Positions 16,994 to 25,700 of a stretch of DNA of 64,000 nt are shown here, one piece after another. Source of the DNA: Myxococcales bacterium (lineage in GTDB: Bacteria; Myxococcota_A; Polyangia; Haliangiales; Haliangiaceae); assembly GCA_016717005.1 (NCBI GenBank), contig JADJUF010000039.1, positions 1,302,001-1,366,000 on the forward strand, given 5' to 3'. Position 1 is the stretch's first letter. Each line of letters opens with the position of its first letter. Under the pieces are notes generated by a model. It did not search any database. It saw only the letters and a program-made list of their open reading frames with translations, and was not told the origin of the DNA. The position numbers were made by a program, and so were the translations under genes.

Positions 16994-18396
16994 CCGTCGT
17001 CTGGGAGAAGGAGTACCTGATCAAGCTGACCGAGGAGGGCCTGCCCGGCGCGCCGGTGACCGCCGCCGCGTCCGAGGCCAGCCGCCGGTGGCGTGGCAAC
17101 GAGGTGATCCTGACCTTCGACGACGGCGCCGAGCGCTCGAACCTGGTCCGGCCCGACGGCACGGCGCTGATCGTCAACCCGGTGCTCGATCGGACGCTGA
17201 CCAAGCTGCGCGTGCGCCGGCTCGGCCCGGACGCGATGCCGGGCGAGTGGATCGTCACGCCCAAGCAATCGCTGGGGTCGCTCAAGCCCGGGGGCACGCT
17301 CGACGTGTCGATCCGGGCCCGCCTGCGCCACTCGGCGTGGCTCGCGATCTCGTCGTTGTCGCTCGGCGCCAAGCTGATCAAGGCCAACACGATCCCCGAG
17401 ATGAAGATCGCCACCGGCGTGCTCGACGCGATGGCGCCCCACCTCGACGATCTGTCGGCGCTGGAGACCGTGACCGTCGGCGACCCTCGGTCGGCGGATC
17501 CGACCAAGCAGGTGCGCTGGCACGCCGGCTTCCTGCAGGGCTTCCAGAACTTCCCGAACAAGGGCGATCCCAAGGCCAACGACCCGCACTACCGCGACAA
17601 CGCGTGCGTCGCGTTCTGCAAGACCCTGCTGGACGAGGCCCACGCCCGCGGCCTGCAGGTCCTCGCCGGCTACGAGATCGTCGGGACCAAGGACAAGAAC
17701 ACCGCCGAGGGCGAGGCCTTCAAGGCCTGGATCCACAAGGCGTCGCCGGCGGAGGTGCGCGCGCACGCCGACGCGATCTACGACTTCATCTGGGTGAAGC
17801 GTCAGCTCGACTTCGACGGGCTCGGCTTCGATCTCGAGATCGCCGGACTCGCGCCGCCGGTCGAGAACATGCGCGTGCTGGTCCATCGCATGGCGGAGCT
17901 GCTCGCACCCGACAACCGGATCGTCACCTACGCGACGGCCACGTTCACGACCGACGGCGAGACCTCGAAGGAGGCGTCGCACCTCCGCACCCAGCCGTTC
18001 TGGCTCGCGCGGGATCTGCCGAACATCATCGCCCGCCCGATGGGCTACGACGGCGGCGAGCGCTACCACGCCGAGTCGATCGCGTGCGCGCTCGAGCAGG
18101 TGAAGCTCCACCCGTCGCAGTACCAGATGGGCATCAAGCTGCACCAGAACCCGATGCCCGGGCTGTCGGGCAACCTGAGCGACGCCGAGGTCGCGCGCCG
18201 CTGCAAGGAGATCTACGTCCCCAACCGGGTCGGGCTGATCGGGTTCGCGCTCAAGCAGAACGACAACTTCAACGTCCCCGCGGCGACCTCGCCGATCGGG
18301 GTGCAGAGCTTCTTTCCGCACCTGAATCCCGGCTTGACCCGCGTCGCGACCAGCGGCCAGCCGCTGCAGTGCCCGCTGCGGACGACCAAGACCTGA
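16990..18396 (+). CDS. GH18-like glycosidase-fold protein, candidate effector
   Basis: The 468-residue protein begins with a beta-sandwich region (residues 1-120) like its upstream neighbour. A TIM-barrel-like region follows with FDGLGFDLEIAG, which matches the GH18 active-site strand DGxDxDxE with Gly in place of the second Asp, and with ARPMGYDGG further on. The catalytic Glu is kept, so chitinase-type or endo-glucosaminidase-type cleavage of GlcNAc polymers is plausible but unproven. It has no signal peptide. As the last gene of the spike operon it may be delivered by an injection apparatus encoded elsewhere. Confidence 0.72.
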   Translation: MTVVWEKEYLIKLTEEGLPGAPVTAAASEASRRWRGNEVILTFDDGAERSNLVRPDGTALIVNPVLDRTLTKLRVRRLGPDAMPGEWIVTPKQSLGSLKPGGTLDVSIRARLRHSAWLAISSLSLGAKLIKANTIPEMKIATGVLDAMAPHLDDLSALETVTVGDPRSADPTKQVRWHAGFLQGFQNFPNKGDPKANDPHYRDNACVAFCKTLLDEAHARGLQVLAGYEIVGTKDKNTAEGEAFKAWIHKASPAEVRAHADAIYDFIWVKRQLDFDGLGFDLEIAGLAPPVENMRVLVHRMAELLAPDNRIVTYATATFTTDGETSKEASHLRTQPFWLARDLPNIIARPMGYDGGERYHAESIACALEQVKLHPSQYQMGIKLHQNPMPGLSGNLSDAEVARRCKEIYVPNRVGLIGFALKQNDNFNVPAATSPIGVQSFFPHLNPGLTRVATSGQPLQCPLRTTKT

Positions 18397-18846
18397 CCGC
18401 GACCACCCGCCGCCGCCGTCGCCACCGCCGCCCGAAACGACGATCCGCCGACGACGCAGGTGATCGGCCGCCGCCGCCGTCGCCGCCGCCGCCCGAAACG
18501 ACGATCCGCCGACCACGCAGGTGATCGACCCGCCGCCGCCGCCACCGCCGCCGCCCGAAACGACGATCCGCCGACCACGCAGGTGATCGACCCGCCGCCG
18601 CCGTCGCCCGCGCCGCCCGAAACGACGAACCGCCGACCACTCACGTGATCGGCGGTCATCGGTGACGCCGCGCTGGACCGGATGACGGCCGGCGCGGACG
18701 CCGCGGGTTGGCTAGTAGCGACCGCCGCCGCCGCCGCCGTCGCCGCGCCGCCCGAAACGACGAACCGCCGACCACTCACGTGATCGGCGGTCATCGGTGA
18801 CGCCGCGCTGGACCGGTTGACGGCCGGCGCGGACGCCGCGGGTTGG
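18397..18846. repeat. Tandem repeats of about 62 bp and 135 bp between convergent genes
   Basis: The motif CGAAACGACGATCCGCCG recurs at 18433, 18494, 18556 and 18618 (spacing 61, 62 and 62 bp), then at 18753 after 135 bp. The 135-bp unit ends with a copy of the 3' end of the RRM gene: TTGGCTAGTAGCG at 18720 repeats the gene terminus at 18855, so it again encodes Gly-rich-Arg-Tyr-stop. Each 135-bp unit contains a hairpin (CCGCCGA/TCGGCGG at 18630-18655 and 18765-18790). Confidence 0.85.
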
Positions 18847-19191
18847 CTAGTAGCGACCGCCGCCGCCGCCGCCGCCGCGACCGCCGCGACCACCGCCGCC
18901 GCCGCCGTAGCCGCCGCCGCCGCCGCCGCCGCCGCCGCGGGGCGACCGCTCCTCAGCCTCGTTGACGCGGAGCGGCCGACCGTCGAGCATCTTGCCGTTC
19001 ATCTCGCTGATGGCCTTGGTGGCCTCGGCCGGCGAGCCCATCGTCACGAACGCGAAGCCGCGCGGGCGGCCGGTCTCGCGGTCCATGACGACGTGGACGT
19101 CGGTCACTTCGCCGAGCGCCGAGAACTCTTCGCGGATGGTGTCGCCGGAGGTGTTGAAGGAAAGGTTGCCTACGTACAGTCGGGTGCTCAT
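18847..19191 (-). CDS. Glycine-rich RRM RNA-binding protein
   Basis: The 114-residue protein has one RNA recognition motif: RNP2 LYVGNL at residues 5-10 and RNP1 RGFAFVTM at 44-51. A tail of about 30 residues of Gly with scattered Arg and Tyr follows. It resembles the cold-inducible Rbp family of cyanobacteria and myxobacteria and probably binds RNA in the cytoplasm. The Gly tail is encoded by GGC/GCC repeats, and its 3' end is copied downstream, so tail length may vary between strains. Confidence 0.92.
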   Translation of the reverse strand: MSTRLYVGNLSFNTSGDTIREEFSALGEVTDVHVVMDRETGRPRGFAFVTMGSPAEATKAISEMNGKMLDGRPLRVNEAEERSPRGGGGGGGGGYGGGGGGRGGRGGGGGGGRY

Positions 19192-19385
19192 GGGTCTCTC
19201 ATCTCATCAGTGAACGTGGCCGCGTCGATGGATACCGGCGCGGACTTCGAACAGGTCGCGATGTCGCGACCGGCGCACTAGAGCAGATCCCGTCGTGCCG
19301 CGCCATCGGGAAGCGCACGCCCCGTACGATCGTGGCCGCTGGCCCCCAGATCGAAGGATCTGTCGCTCGCGCTCGAGAAACAGGG

Positions 19386-21065
19386 CTAGAGCGCCCGTTC
19401 GATGGCGTTGTGGAGCGTCTCCAGGGTCTTGATCCGGGCGAACTGCTTGCTGTTGCTCTCGACGAGGGTCCACGGGGCGTGCTCGGTCGAGGTCCGCTCG
19501 ACCAGGTCGTTGACCGCGCCCTCGTAGGCGTCCCAGCGGGCCCGGTTGCGCCAGTCGTCGTCCGTGATCTTGAAGCGCTTGTAGCTGGTGGCGGCGCGCT
19601 CCTCGAACCGACGCAACTGCTCGTCCTTGCTGATCTGTAGCCAGAACTTCACCAGCACGATGCCGTGGCCGACCAGCTGCTCCTCGAAGTCGTTGATCTC
19701 GGCGTAGGCGCGCATCCAGGCGGCCGGCGGGCACAGGTCCTCGACCCGCTCGACCAGGACCCGCCCGTACCACGAGCGGTCGAAGATCGTCAGGTTGCCG
19801 CCCCGGGGCAGGTGGCGCCAGAACCGCCACAGGTATGGGTGCTGGCGCTCCTCCTCGCTCGGCGCGGCGATCGGGACGATCCGGTACATGCGCGCGTCGA
19901 GCGCCTGGGTCACCCGGCGGATGTTGCCGCCCTTGCCGGCGGCGTCGACGCCCTCGTAGACCACGACCGTCGACCGGCCGGCCTTGGCGGCCTTGCGGCA
20001 GATCAGGTTGAGCGCGCCCTGGCACTCCTCGAGGCGCCGCTCGTAGGTGTCGTCGTCGAGCGTCTGGGTCAGGTCGAGCGTCGACACGATCGTCCGGGGG
20101 CGCTCCGGCGCGGTCGGCGCGGTCACGTCGGGCGCGGTCGGCGCGGTCACGTCGGGCGCGGTCGGCGCGACGGTCACGTCGGGCGCGGTCACGTCGAGCG
20201 CGGTCGGCGCGGCGGGCGTCGCGGCCACCTCGGGCGCGGTCGTCGGGGCGAGCGCCGCGGGCGCGGTCGTCGCGGCCGCCTCGGCCACCTCGGGCGCCGT
20301 CGTCGCGGTCACCTCGGGCGCCGTCGTCGGGGCGGCCGTCGGCGCAGGCCGGCCCCGGACCGCGAGTTGCGCCCGCAGCCGCGCCAGCACCATCCGGCCC
20401 ACGGTCAGGGTCTGGAACCGCCGGTCGAAGCCCTCGACGATCGTCCACGGCGCGTCGCCGGTCGAGGTCCGGCGCAGCGCGTGGGCCGAGATGCGCGCGA
20501 ACCGGTCGTACATGCCGAAGTGCTCCCAGTCGGCCTCGGTGACCCGCCACCGCGTGCGCGGATCCTTGGCCAGGGTCTTGAGGCGCTTGCGCTGGCGGTC
20601 CTTGGACAGGTGCATCCAGAACTTGATCAGCACCGCGCCGTCGTCGACGAGCAGGCGCTCGAACGCCGCGACCTCGGCCAGCTGGCGCTCCATCTCGGCG
20701 GTCTTGATGCGCTTGTAGGCGCGCTCGACGATCGGCGCCGAGTGCCAGCCGCCGAAGAAGATGCCGATCTTCCCCCGCGGCGGCAGCGCGCGCCAGAACC
20801 GCCAGTAGCGCGGGCGGCCGCGCTCCTCGTCGGTGGCCGGCCCCAGCGCGAACGTCTCGATGTAGCGCGGGTCCATCCACTCGAGCAGGGTGTTGACGGT
20901 CTCGCCCTTGCCGGCGCCGTCGACGCCGCCGATCACGATGATCACCGGGAAGTCGGCCCGGCGGAGCTCTTGCTGGGCCTCGAGCAGCTCGGCGCGCAGG
21001 ATCGCGACCTCGCGCTCGTAGAGCTCCTTGTCGACCGTCTGACCCAGCTCGGCGGCTTCGAACAT
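19386..21065 (-). CDS. pap: Polyphosphate:AMP phosphotransferase (two PPK2 domains)
   Basis: The 559-residue protein has two PPK2 domains. Domain 1 (about 10-240) carries Walker A GGVDGAGKG at 46-54 and GIFFGGWHSAPIVERA. Domain 2 (about 335-555) carries EGVDAAGKG at 371-379 and the intact FDRSWYGRVLVERV. This layout matches class II enzymes, which make ADP from AMP and polyphosphate. A long Thr/Ala/Pro linker (about 250-335, repeats of TAPDV and TAPEV) separates the domains and is longer than I expect. The ATG at 21065 was chosen because upstream frame extension is arginine-rich and non-conserved. Confidence 0.88.
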   Translation of the reverse strand: MFEAAELGQTVDKELYEREVAILRAELLEAQQELRRADFPVIIVIGGVDGAGKGETVNTLLEWMDPRYIETFALGPATDEERGRPRYWRFWRALPPRGKIGIFFGGWHSAPIVERAYKRIKTAEMERQLAEVAAFERLLVDDGAVLIKFWMHLSKDRQRKRLKTLAKDPRTRWRVTEADWEHFGMYDRFARISAHALRRTSTGDAPWTIVEGFDRRFQTLTVGRMVLARLRAQLAVRGRPAPTAAPTTAPEVTATTAPEVAEAAATTAPAALAPTTAPEVAATPAAPTALDVTAPDVTVAPTAPDVTAPTAPDVTAPTAPERPRTIVSTLDLTQTLDDDTYERRLEECQGALNLICRKAAKAGRSTVVVYEGVDAAGKGGNIRRVTQALDARMYRIVPIAAPSEEERQHPYLWRFWRHLPRGGNLTIFDRSWYGRVLVERVEDLCPPAAWMRAYAEINDFEEQLVGHGIVLVKFWLQISKDEQLRRFEERAATSYKRFKITDDDWRNRARWDAYEGAVNDLVERTSTEHAPWTLVESNSKQFARIKTLETLHNAIERAL

Positions 21066-21207
21066 GGGGCGATCGTAGCGCCGGCCCCGGGGTCGGCGCC
21101 CCCCGCGCGGGGGCCAAGTTGTCGCGGGTCGCGCGCCAGCGCTCACGCGAGCGCGCGGCGCAGCACCGCGGGTCACCGCCGGCGAGCCCTGGGGCTAAGC
21201 TCGCCCG

Positions 21208-23385
21208 ATGGAGACGCCACGCGGGCTCGACCGTCGCCAGTTCCGCGCCCACGCCCTCGACGGCGCGGCGCTGTTCTTCCAGCCCGCGACCGGCGTCCAC
21301 GTCCGGGTCGCGACCGCGGCGACCCGCGCGCTGCGGCGGCAGGCGCCCCGGGTCGCGATGTTCGGCATCACCAACGCCTGCAACCTGACCTGCGGCTTCT
21401 GCTCGCGCGACGTGGCGCGCCCGAGCGCGTGGACGGTCGCGACCGCCGCCGCGGCGCTGCGCGGGCTGCACGACGCCGGCACGCTCGAGGTCGCGTACGG
21501 CGGCGGCGAGCCGTTCGCGTTCCGCGGCTTCGCCGAGCTGGTCGCCGAGCTCGACGCGACGACCGCGCTGGCGCAGCACGTCACCACCAACGGCACGCTG
21601 ATCCGCGCCGCGACCTGGGCGCCGTTCGCCGGCCGGCTGGGCCAGGTGCGCCTGTCGATCTACGACGACGTGCCGTGGCGCCCGGCGGTCGAGGTGCTCG
21701 CCGGGGCCGGCCAGCGCTGGGGCGCCAACCTGCTCGTCGACGCCGCGGCGCTGCCGACCCTGCCCGCGCGCCTGGCCGACCTCGCGGCCCGCGGCTGTCA
21801 CGACGCGTCGCTCCTGTCGTACGTCGGCCCCGAGCGCGCCCGCCACCTCGACGACGCCGGGCGCGCGCGCCTCGCGGCGATCATCGCCGACAGCCCCGTG
21901 GCCTGCCGGCTGTCGGTGTGCTTCGGCGACCGGGTCGCGGCGCCGCGGCTGCCGACCGGCGACGCCGGGGACTGCGGCGCCGGCCGCGACTTCGTCTCGA
22001 TCACGCCCGACCGCCAGGTCCAGAGCTGCTCGTTCCAGGACCGCGGCCTGCCGGGCGCGACCGCCGCCGAGATCCTCGCGGCCTGGCGGACCCAGCAGGC
22101 GCGCCTGGCGGCGCCGTCGCCGCGGGTCGGCTGCGCCCGGCTGCACCCGGTGACGGCGCCCCCCGCGGCGCCGCCGCCGATCGCGGTGTGGCAGGCGTTC
22201 TCGGGCAACAACAGCGGCGAGTGCGTGCTGGTCGCGACCTTCGCCACCGTCGCCGACGCCGACGCGTACCTGGCCGAGCTGACCCCGGGCTGGGTGCCCG
22301 ACGGCGGGTGCTCGCCCGCGTGGCAGCAGCTGTTCACCGACGAGGGCGTCGCCCAGGTCGCGACCGGGACGAGCTGGCCGAGCGACGAGGGCTCGCCGCG
22401 CGAGCTGGTGGCGATCGGCGCCTCGGTGCTGGCGGTCCAGTACGCCGTCGACGACGCGTTCCCCGAGCTGCGGGCCCTGGCGTGGAAGCGCGGCGCCGAG
22501 GTCGTGCCCGGCGGCGTCCACGTCCACGGCGACCTGACGCTGGTCGTCGCGGTGCGCTGCCGCGACGACGCCGACCGGGCCGCGCTGCTGGCCGCGGCCG
22601 CGCCCGGCTGGTTCGTCTACGACGAGGCCGAGCCGATGCGGTCGACCTACGCGCCGCTCGTCGCGTACCCCCACGGCGACGTCGTCGTCTTGCCGATGCC
22701 GATCCTCGGCGGCGACGGCTCGCTGCCGACCCTGGTCGCGGCCCGGGACGCGGTGGCCCGGGTGGTCGGCGAGCGCGCCCACGCCGCGGAGATCTGCTTC
22801 ACCCGGCTCACCGAGGCCGAGCTGGTCGCGGCCAAGCAGCGCCTGGGGCGCCGCCCGCCGCGCGTCCCGCGGCTGTGGGTGTCGCTCTGGGGCGGCGACG
22901 GCGCCGATCGGGCGGCGGCGTTCGCCCGCAGCCTCGGCGGCGACCGGGTCACGGTCGCGGACGCCCACGTGCTGATCGATCCCGCGCCCGATCGCAAGCG
23001 CCTCGCGGTGCTGGCCTACCGCCGCGGCGCCACCGTCGACGTGATCGACAGCGAGCGCCTCGAGCTGACGGCCTCGCCGTGGTTCGAGGCGCCGCCGCCG
23101 ACCAAGGGCCGCCGCGAGCCCGAGCGCGGGTTCGATCGCGCGCACCTCGAGCCGACCTTGCGCGCCACCCTGCCGCGCGAGGCCGCGCTGACCGTGACCT
23201 GGGCCGAGCACCGGACCCGGCCGCCGCGGCCATCGATCACCGTCGTGACCGCGGCGCCCACCGCGGCGCTGGTCGCCCTGCGCGCCTACGCCGACGACGT
23301 CGGCGCCCGCCTCAACCTGTGGGCCGCCGAGGTCGATCCGGTCGGCGCGATGCTGCGACGCCTGCTGACCGCGCTCGATCGTTGA
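21208..23385 (+). CDS. Radical SAM protein with long C-terminal extension
   Basis: The 725-residue protein has a radical SAM core: CNLTCGFC (C-x3-C-x2-C) near residue 57, the GGGEP motif near 96, and strands such as LGQVRLSIYDD. Further Cys follow (CGAGRDF, VQSCSFQD, VGCARL), like auxiliary-cluster regions in peptide-modifying SPASM-type enzymes. Residues about 330-725 form several alpha/beta modules not typical of the family, including SGECVLVATFATVADADAYL and LWVSLWGGDGADRAAAF. No precursor-peptide gene is evident beside it. The substrate is unknown. Confidence 0.8.
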   Translation: METPRGLDRRQFRAHALDGAALFFQPATGVHVRVATAATRALRRQAPRVAMFGITNACNLTCGFCSRDVARPSAWTVATAAAALRGLHDAGTLEVAYGGGEPFAFRGFAELVAELDATTALAQHVTTNGTLIRAATWAPFAGRLGQVRLSIYDDVPWRPAVEVLAGAGQRWGANLLVDAAALPTLPARLADLAARGCHDASLLSYVGPERARHLDDAGRARLAAIIADSPVACRLSVCFGDRVAAPRLPTGDAGDCGAGRDFVSITPDRQVQSCSFQDRGLPGATAAEILAAWRTQQARLAAPSPRVGCARLHPVTAPPAAPPPIAVWQAFSGNNSGECVLVATFATVADADAYLAELTPGWVPDGGCSPAWQQLFTDEGVAQVATGTSWPSDEGSPRELVAIGASVLAVQYAVDDAFPELRALAWKRGAEVVPGGVHVHGDLTLVVAVRCRDDADRAALLAAAAPGWFVYDEAEPMRSTYAPLVAYPHGDVVVLPMPILGGDGSLPTLVAARDAVARVVGERAHAAEICFTRLTEAELVAAKQRLGRRPPRVPRLWVSLWGGDGADRAAAFARSLGGDRVTVADAHVLIDPAPDRKRLAVLAYRRGATVDVIDSERLELTASPWFEAPPPTKGRREPERGFDRAHLEPTLRATLPREAALTVTWAEHRTRPPRPSITVVTAAPTAALVALRAYADDVGARLNLWAAEVDPVGAMLRRLLTALDR

Positions 23386-23398
23386 CCGCGGGCGAGAT

Positions 23399-23974
23399 CT
23401 ACGAGCCGACCCGGGCGACCAGCGCGCGGACGCGCTCGACGAAGCCGGCCAGGTGGTAGCGCTCGAACTCGGTCCAGGTGGTGAGGGTGTTGGGGTCGGT
23501 GACCCGATCGAGGAACAGCCGGCCGTCGAGGTGGTCGACCTCGTGCTGGTAGGTCGCGGCCTTGAGCCCGTGGACCACCTCGTCGATCTCGTGGCCGTGG
23601 CGATCCCAGGCCCGCACGTGCAGGTGGACCGCGCGCGCGACCACGCCGCGCAGGTTGGGCACCGACAGGCAGCCCTCGTAGTTGTCGAAGCGCTCGTCGT
23701 CGATCGGCGTCAGCACCGGGTTGACCAGCACCGTCAGCGGGATCGGCGGCTTGTACGGGTAGCGCGGGTTGTCCTTCACCTCGACCGCCGCGATCCGGAT
23801 CGGCTCGTAGACCTGGATCGCCGCCAGCCCGGCGCCGTTGGCGTCGTGCATCGTCTCGATCAGATCGTCGATGAACTGCTGCATCGCCGGCGTCGCCAGC
23901 TCCGCGCGCGTCACCGCGCGCGCCTGCTGCCGCAGCACCGGGTGTCCGATCTGCGCGATCTTGCGGATGGCCAT
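23399..23974 (-). CDS. def: Peptide deformylase
   Basis: The 191-residue metal enzyme removes the formyl group from N-terminal methionine of new proteins. All three motifs are intact: GAGLAAIQ at 47-54, EGCLSVP at 100-106, and QHEVDH at 143-148, which supply the Cys and two His metal ligands and the catalytic Glu. The length is normal. It converges on the radical SAM gene with 13 bases between stops. Confidence 0.96.
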   Translation of the reverse strand: MAIRKIAQIGHPVLRQQARAVTRAELATPAMQQFIDDLIETMHDANGAGLAAIQVYEPIRIAAVEVKDNPRYPYKPPIPLTVLVNPVLTPIDDERFDNYEGCLSVPNLRGVVARAVHLHVRAWDRHGHEIDEVVHGLKAATYQHEVDHLDGRLFLDRVTDPNTLTTWTEFERYHLAGFVERVRALVARVGS

Positions 23975-24104
23975 TGGCGCATCCTAGCGCGTCCGGGTCG
24001 GGGTCCGTCGCCTGGCCCCACGCCCGCGCGCGCCCCTCGACACGCCCACGTCACCGGCGGCGTTCTTCGGGTCGGACCGGCCCATCGGCGCTACCATCGC
24101 CCCG

Positions 24105-24497
24105 ATGTCGACGTGCCCGTTCTGCGCGCCCGAGCCGACGCGGGTGTTCCACGAGGACGCGCTGGTGCGCGCGCTGTGGGACGCGTTCCCGGTGGCGCCC
24201 GGCCACGCGCTGATCGTGCCGCGCCGCCACGTCGCGGACTGGTTCGACGCCACCGACGACGAGCGCGTGGCGCTGACCCGGACGCTCGACGTCGCCCGGG
24301 CCGCGGTCCAGGCGCGCCACCCCGCCGACGGGTTCACGATCGGGATCAACGCCGGGGTCGCGGCCGGCCAGACCGTGCCGCACCTGCACGTCCACCTGAT
24401 CCCGCGGGTCGTCGGCGACGTCGCCGATCCGCGCGGCGGCGTCCGCTGGGTCGTGCCCGCGCGCGCCGACTACTGGAGCGCTCGGCGTGAGCGCTGA
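24105..24497 (+). CDS. HIT-family nucleotide-binding hydrolase
   Basis: The 130-residue protein has the histidine triad HLHVHLIPR near residue 93, an N-terminal CPFC pair that often binds zinc in HIT proteins, and IGINAGVAAGQTVPH. HIT proteins hydrolyse nucleotide conjugates such as adenosine phosphoramidates or diadenosine polyphosphates. Its 3' end overlaps the next gene by 11 bases, so the two are almost certainly co-translated. Confidence 0.93.
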   Translation: MSTCPFCAPEPTRVFHEDALVRALWDAFPVAPGHALIVPRRHVADWFDATDDERVALTRTLDVARAAVQARHPADGFTIGINAGVAAGQTVPHLHVHLIPRVVGDVADPRGGVRWVVPARADYWSARRER

Positions 24498-25587
24498 CGC
24501 CGGCGCGATCGCGTTCGGCGAGAAGGTGCTGGCGCTGCTCGACCAGGGCCGCTTCACCGCGACCTACAAGTTCGCGGTGCTGCTCGGGCTGATCGATCTG
24601 TGCCTCGAGGGCGTGACCACGACCGGCGCGGCCCCGACCATGGTCACGACCGCGCAGCTCGCCGCGAAGGTGACCGAGCTGTACTGGCCGCACACGGTGC
24701 CGTTCGGCGGGCGCGACGGCCGCGGCGACGGGGAGGTGCTGCGCCAGGTCCGCGGCGGCGGCGCCGAGATCCTCGACGCGATCGTCAGGTTTCGCGCCCA
24801 GCACGCGCCCGATCGGACCGCGCCGCTGACCCGGTCGCGGCTCGCCGCGCCGGCCGCCTACGCGCGGCTGGTGCGCCAGGTCGAGTGGAAGCTGGTGCAG
24901 ATGCCGCTGCCGCGCCTGCAGCGGTTCGGCGCGGTCGACGACCGCTTCATCTACGACGTCGCGTGGGGGCAGGACGTCCGGCGCGGCGAGTTCCTCGACG
25001 ACGCCAGCTTCGACAACCGCCTGCACCTGGCGGAGGGCGCCGGCGATCACCTGGTGCGCCTGGCTGGCCTCGTGCGTCCGCTCCTGCAGCGGCGCTGGGC
25101 CGCCGACGTCGCGCGCATGAACCCGGACCTGATCGAGGACGCCGCGCTCGACGAGTTCCTGTTCGGCGTCGATCGCGTCCGGCTGGCGCCGGTGGTCGAC
25201 GGCCTGCGCGAGCTCCAGGACGGCCGCTGCTTCTACTGCGCGGGACCGCTGCGCCGGCCCCAGGTCGATCACTTCATCCCGTGGGCGCGGGCGCCGCTCG
25301 ACGCGATCGAGAACCTGGTGCTGGCCGACGGCGCGTGCAACGGCGCCAAGCGCGACCACCTGGCCGCGGCCGAGCACGTCGAGCGCTGGGCGGCCCGCGC
25401 CCGCGACCGCGCCCGCGACCTGCGCGCCGTCGCCGACGCCGCGCGCTGGGATCACGGCGCCGCGCGCGTGCTCGGCATCGCCCGCGCGAGCTACCTGTAC
25501 CTGCCGCGCTCGTCGCGGCTGTGGCAGGCGTCGGCCGCGTTCGTGCCGGCCGAGCCCGACCGCCTGGCCCGCGCGCTCGCGGCCTGA
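24487..25587 (+). CDS. HNH endonuclease domain protein
   Basis: The GTG start at 24487 lies inside the HIT gene. The first 240 residues are mostly helical and not recognised. The C-terminal half has an HNH nuclease site: CFYCAGPL, then VDHFIPWARAPLDAIENLVL, then CNGAKRDHL. The CxxC and CN pair would bind structural zinc and the DH supplies the catalytic His. A basic, helix-rich end follows (366 residues in all). The coupling to a HIT protein suggests a nucleic-acid processing or defence role. Confidence 0.85.
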   Translation: MSADAGAIAFGEKVLALLDQGRFTATYKFAVLLGLIDLCLEGVTTTGAAPTMVTTAQLAAKVTELYWPHTVPFGGRDGRGDGEVLRQVRGGGAEILDAIVRFRAQHAPDRTAPLTRSRLAAPAAYARLVRQVEWKLVQMPLPRLQRFGAVDDRFIYDVAWGQDVRRGEFLDDASFDNRLHLAEGAGDHLVRLAGLVRPLLQRRWAADVARMNPDLIEDAALDEFLFGVDRVRLAPVVDGLRELQDGRCFYCAGPLRRPQVDHFIPWARAPLDAIENLVLADGACNGAKRDHLAAAEHVERWAARARDRARDLRAVADAARWDHGAARVLGIARASYLYLPRSSRLWQASAAFVPAEPDRLARALAA

Positions 25588-25700
25588 CGGCGCCACCGGA
25601 TCGGCCGTCACGCCGCTCGGCCTTGCGCGGGTCCGCGGTCGACCGCCGCGGGCTCAGATCATCGCGACGATCGACCGCGACCGCGCTACCCTGGCCGAGC

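Noticed and set aside
13168..18396. A complete type VI secretion or phage-tail cluster
   Set aside because: Only a spike and accessory genes are present. There are no sheath, tube, baseplate-wedge or ATPase genes in the window.
19207..23211. Minus-strand open frame of 1334 codons across the PPK2 and radical SAM genes
   Set aside because: It is the antisense or shifted-frame shadow of two well-supported genes and has an arginine/glycine-rich shadow composition.
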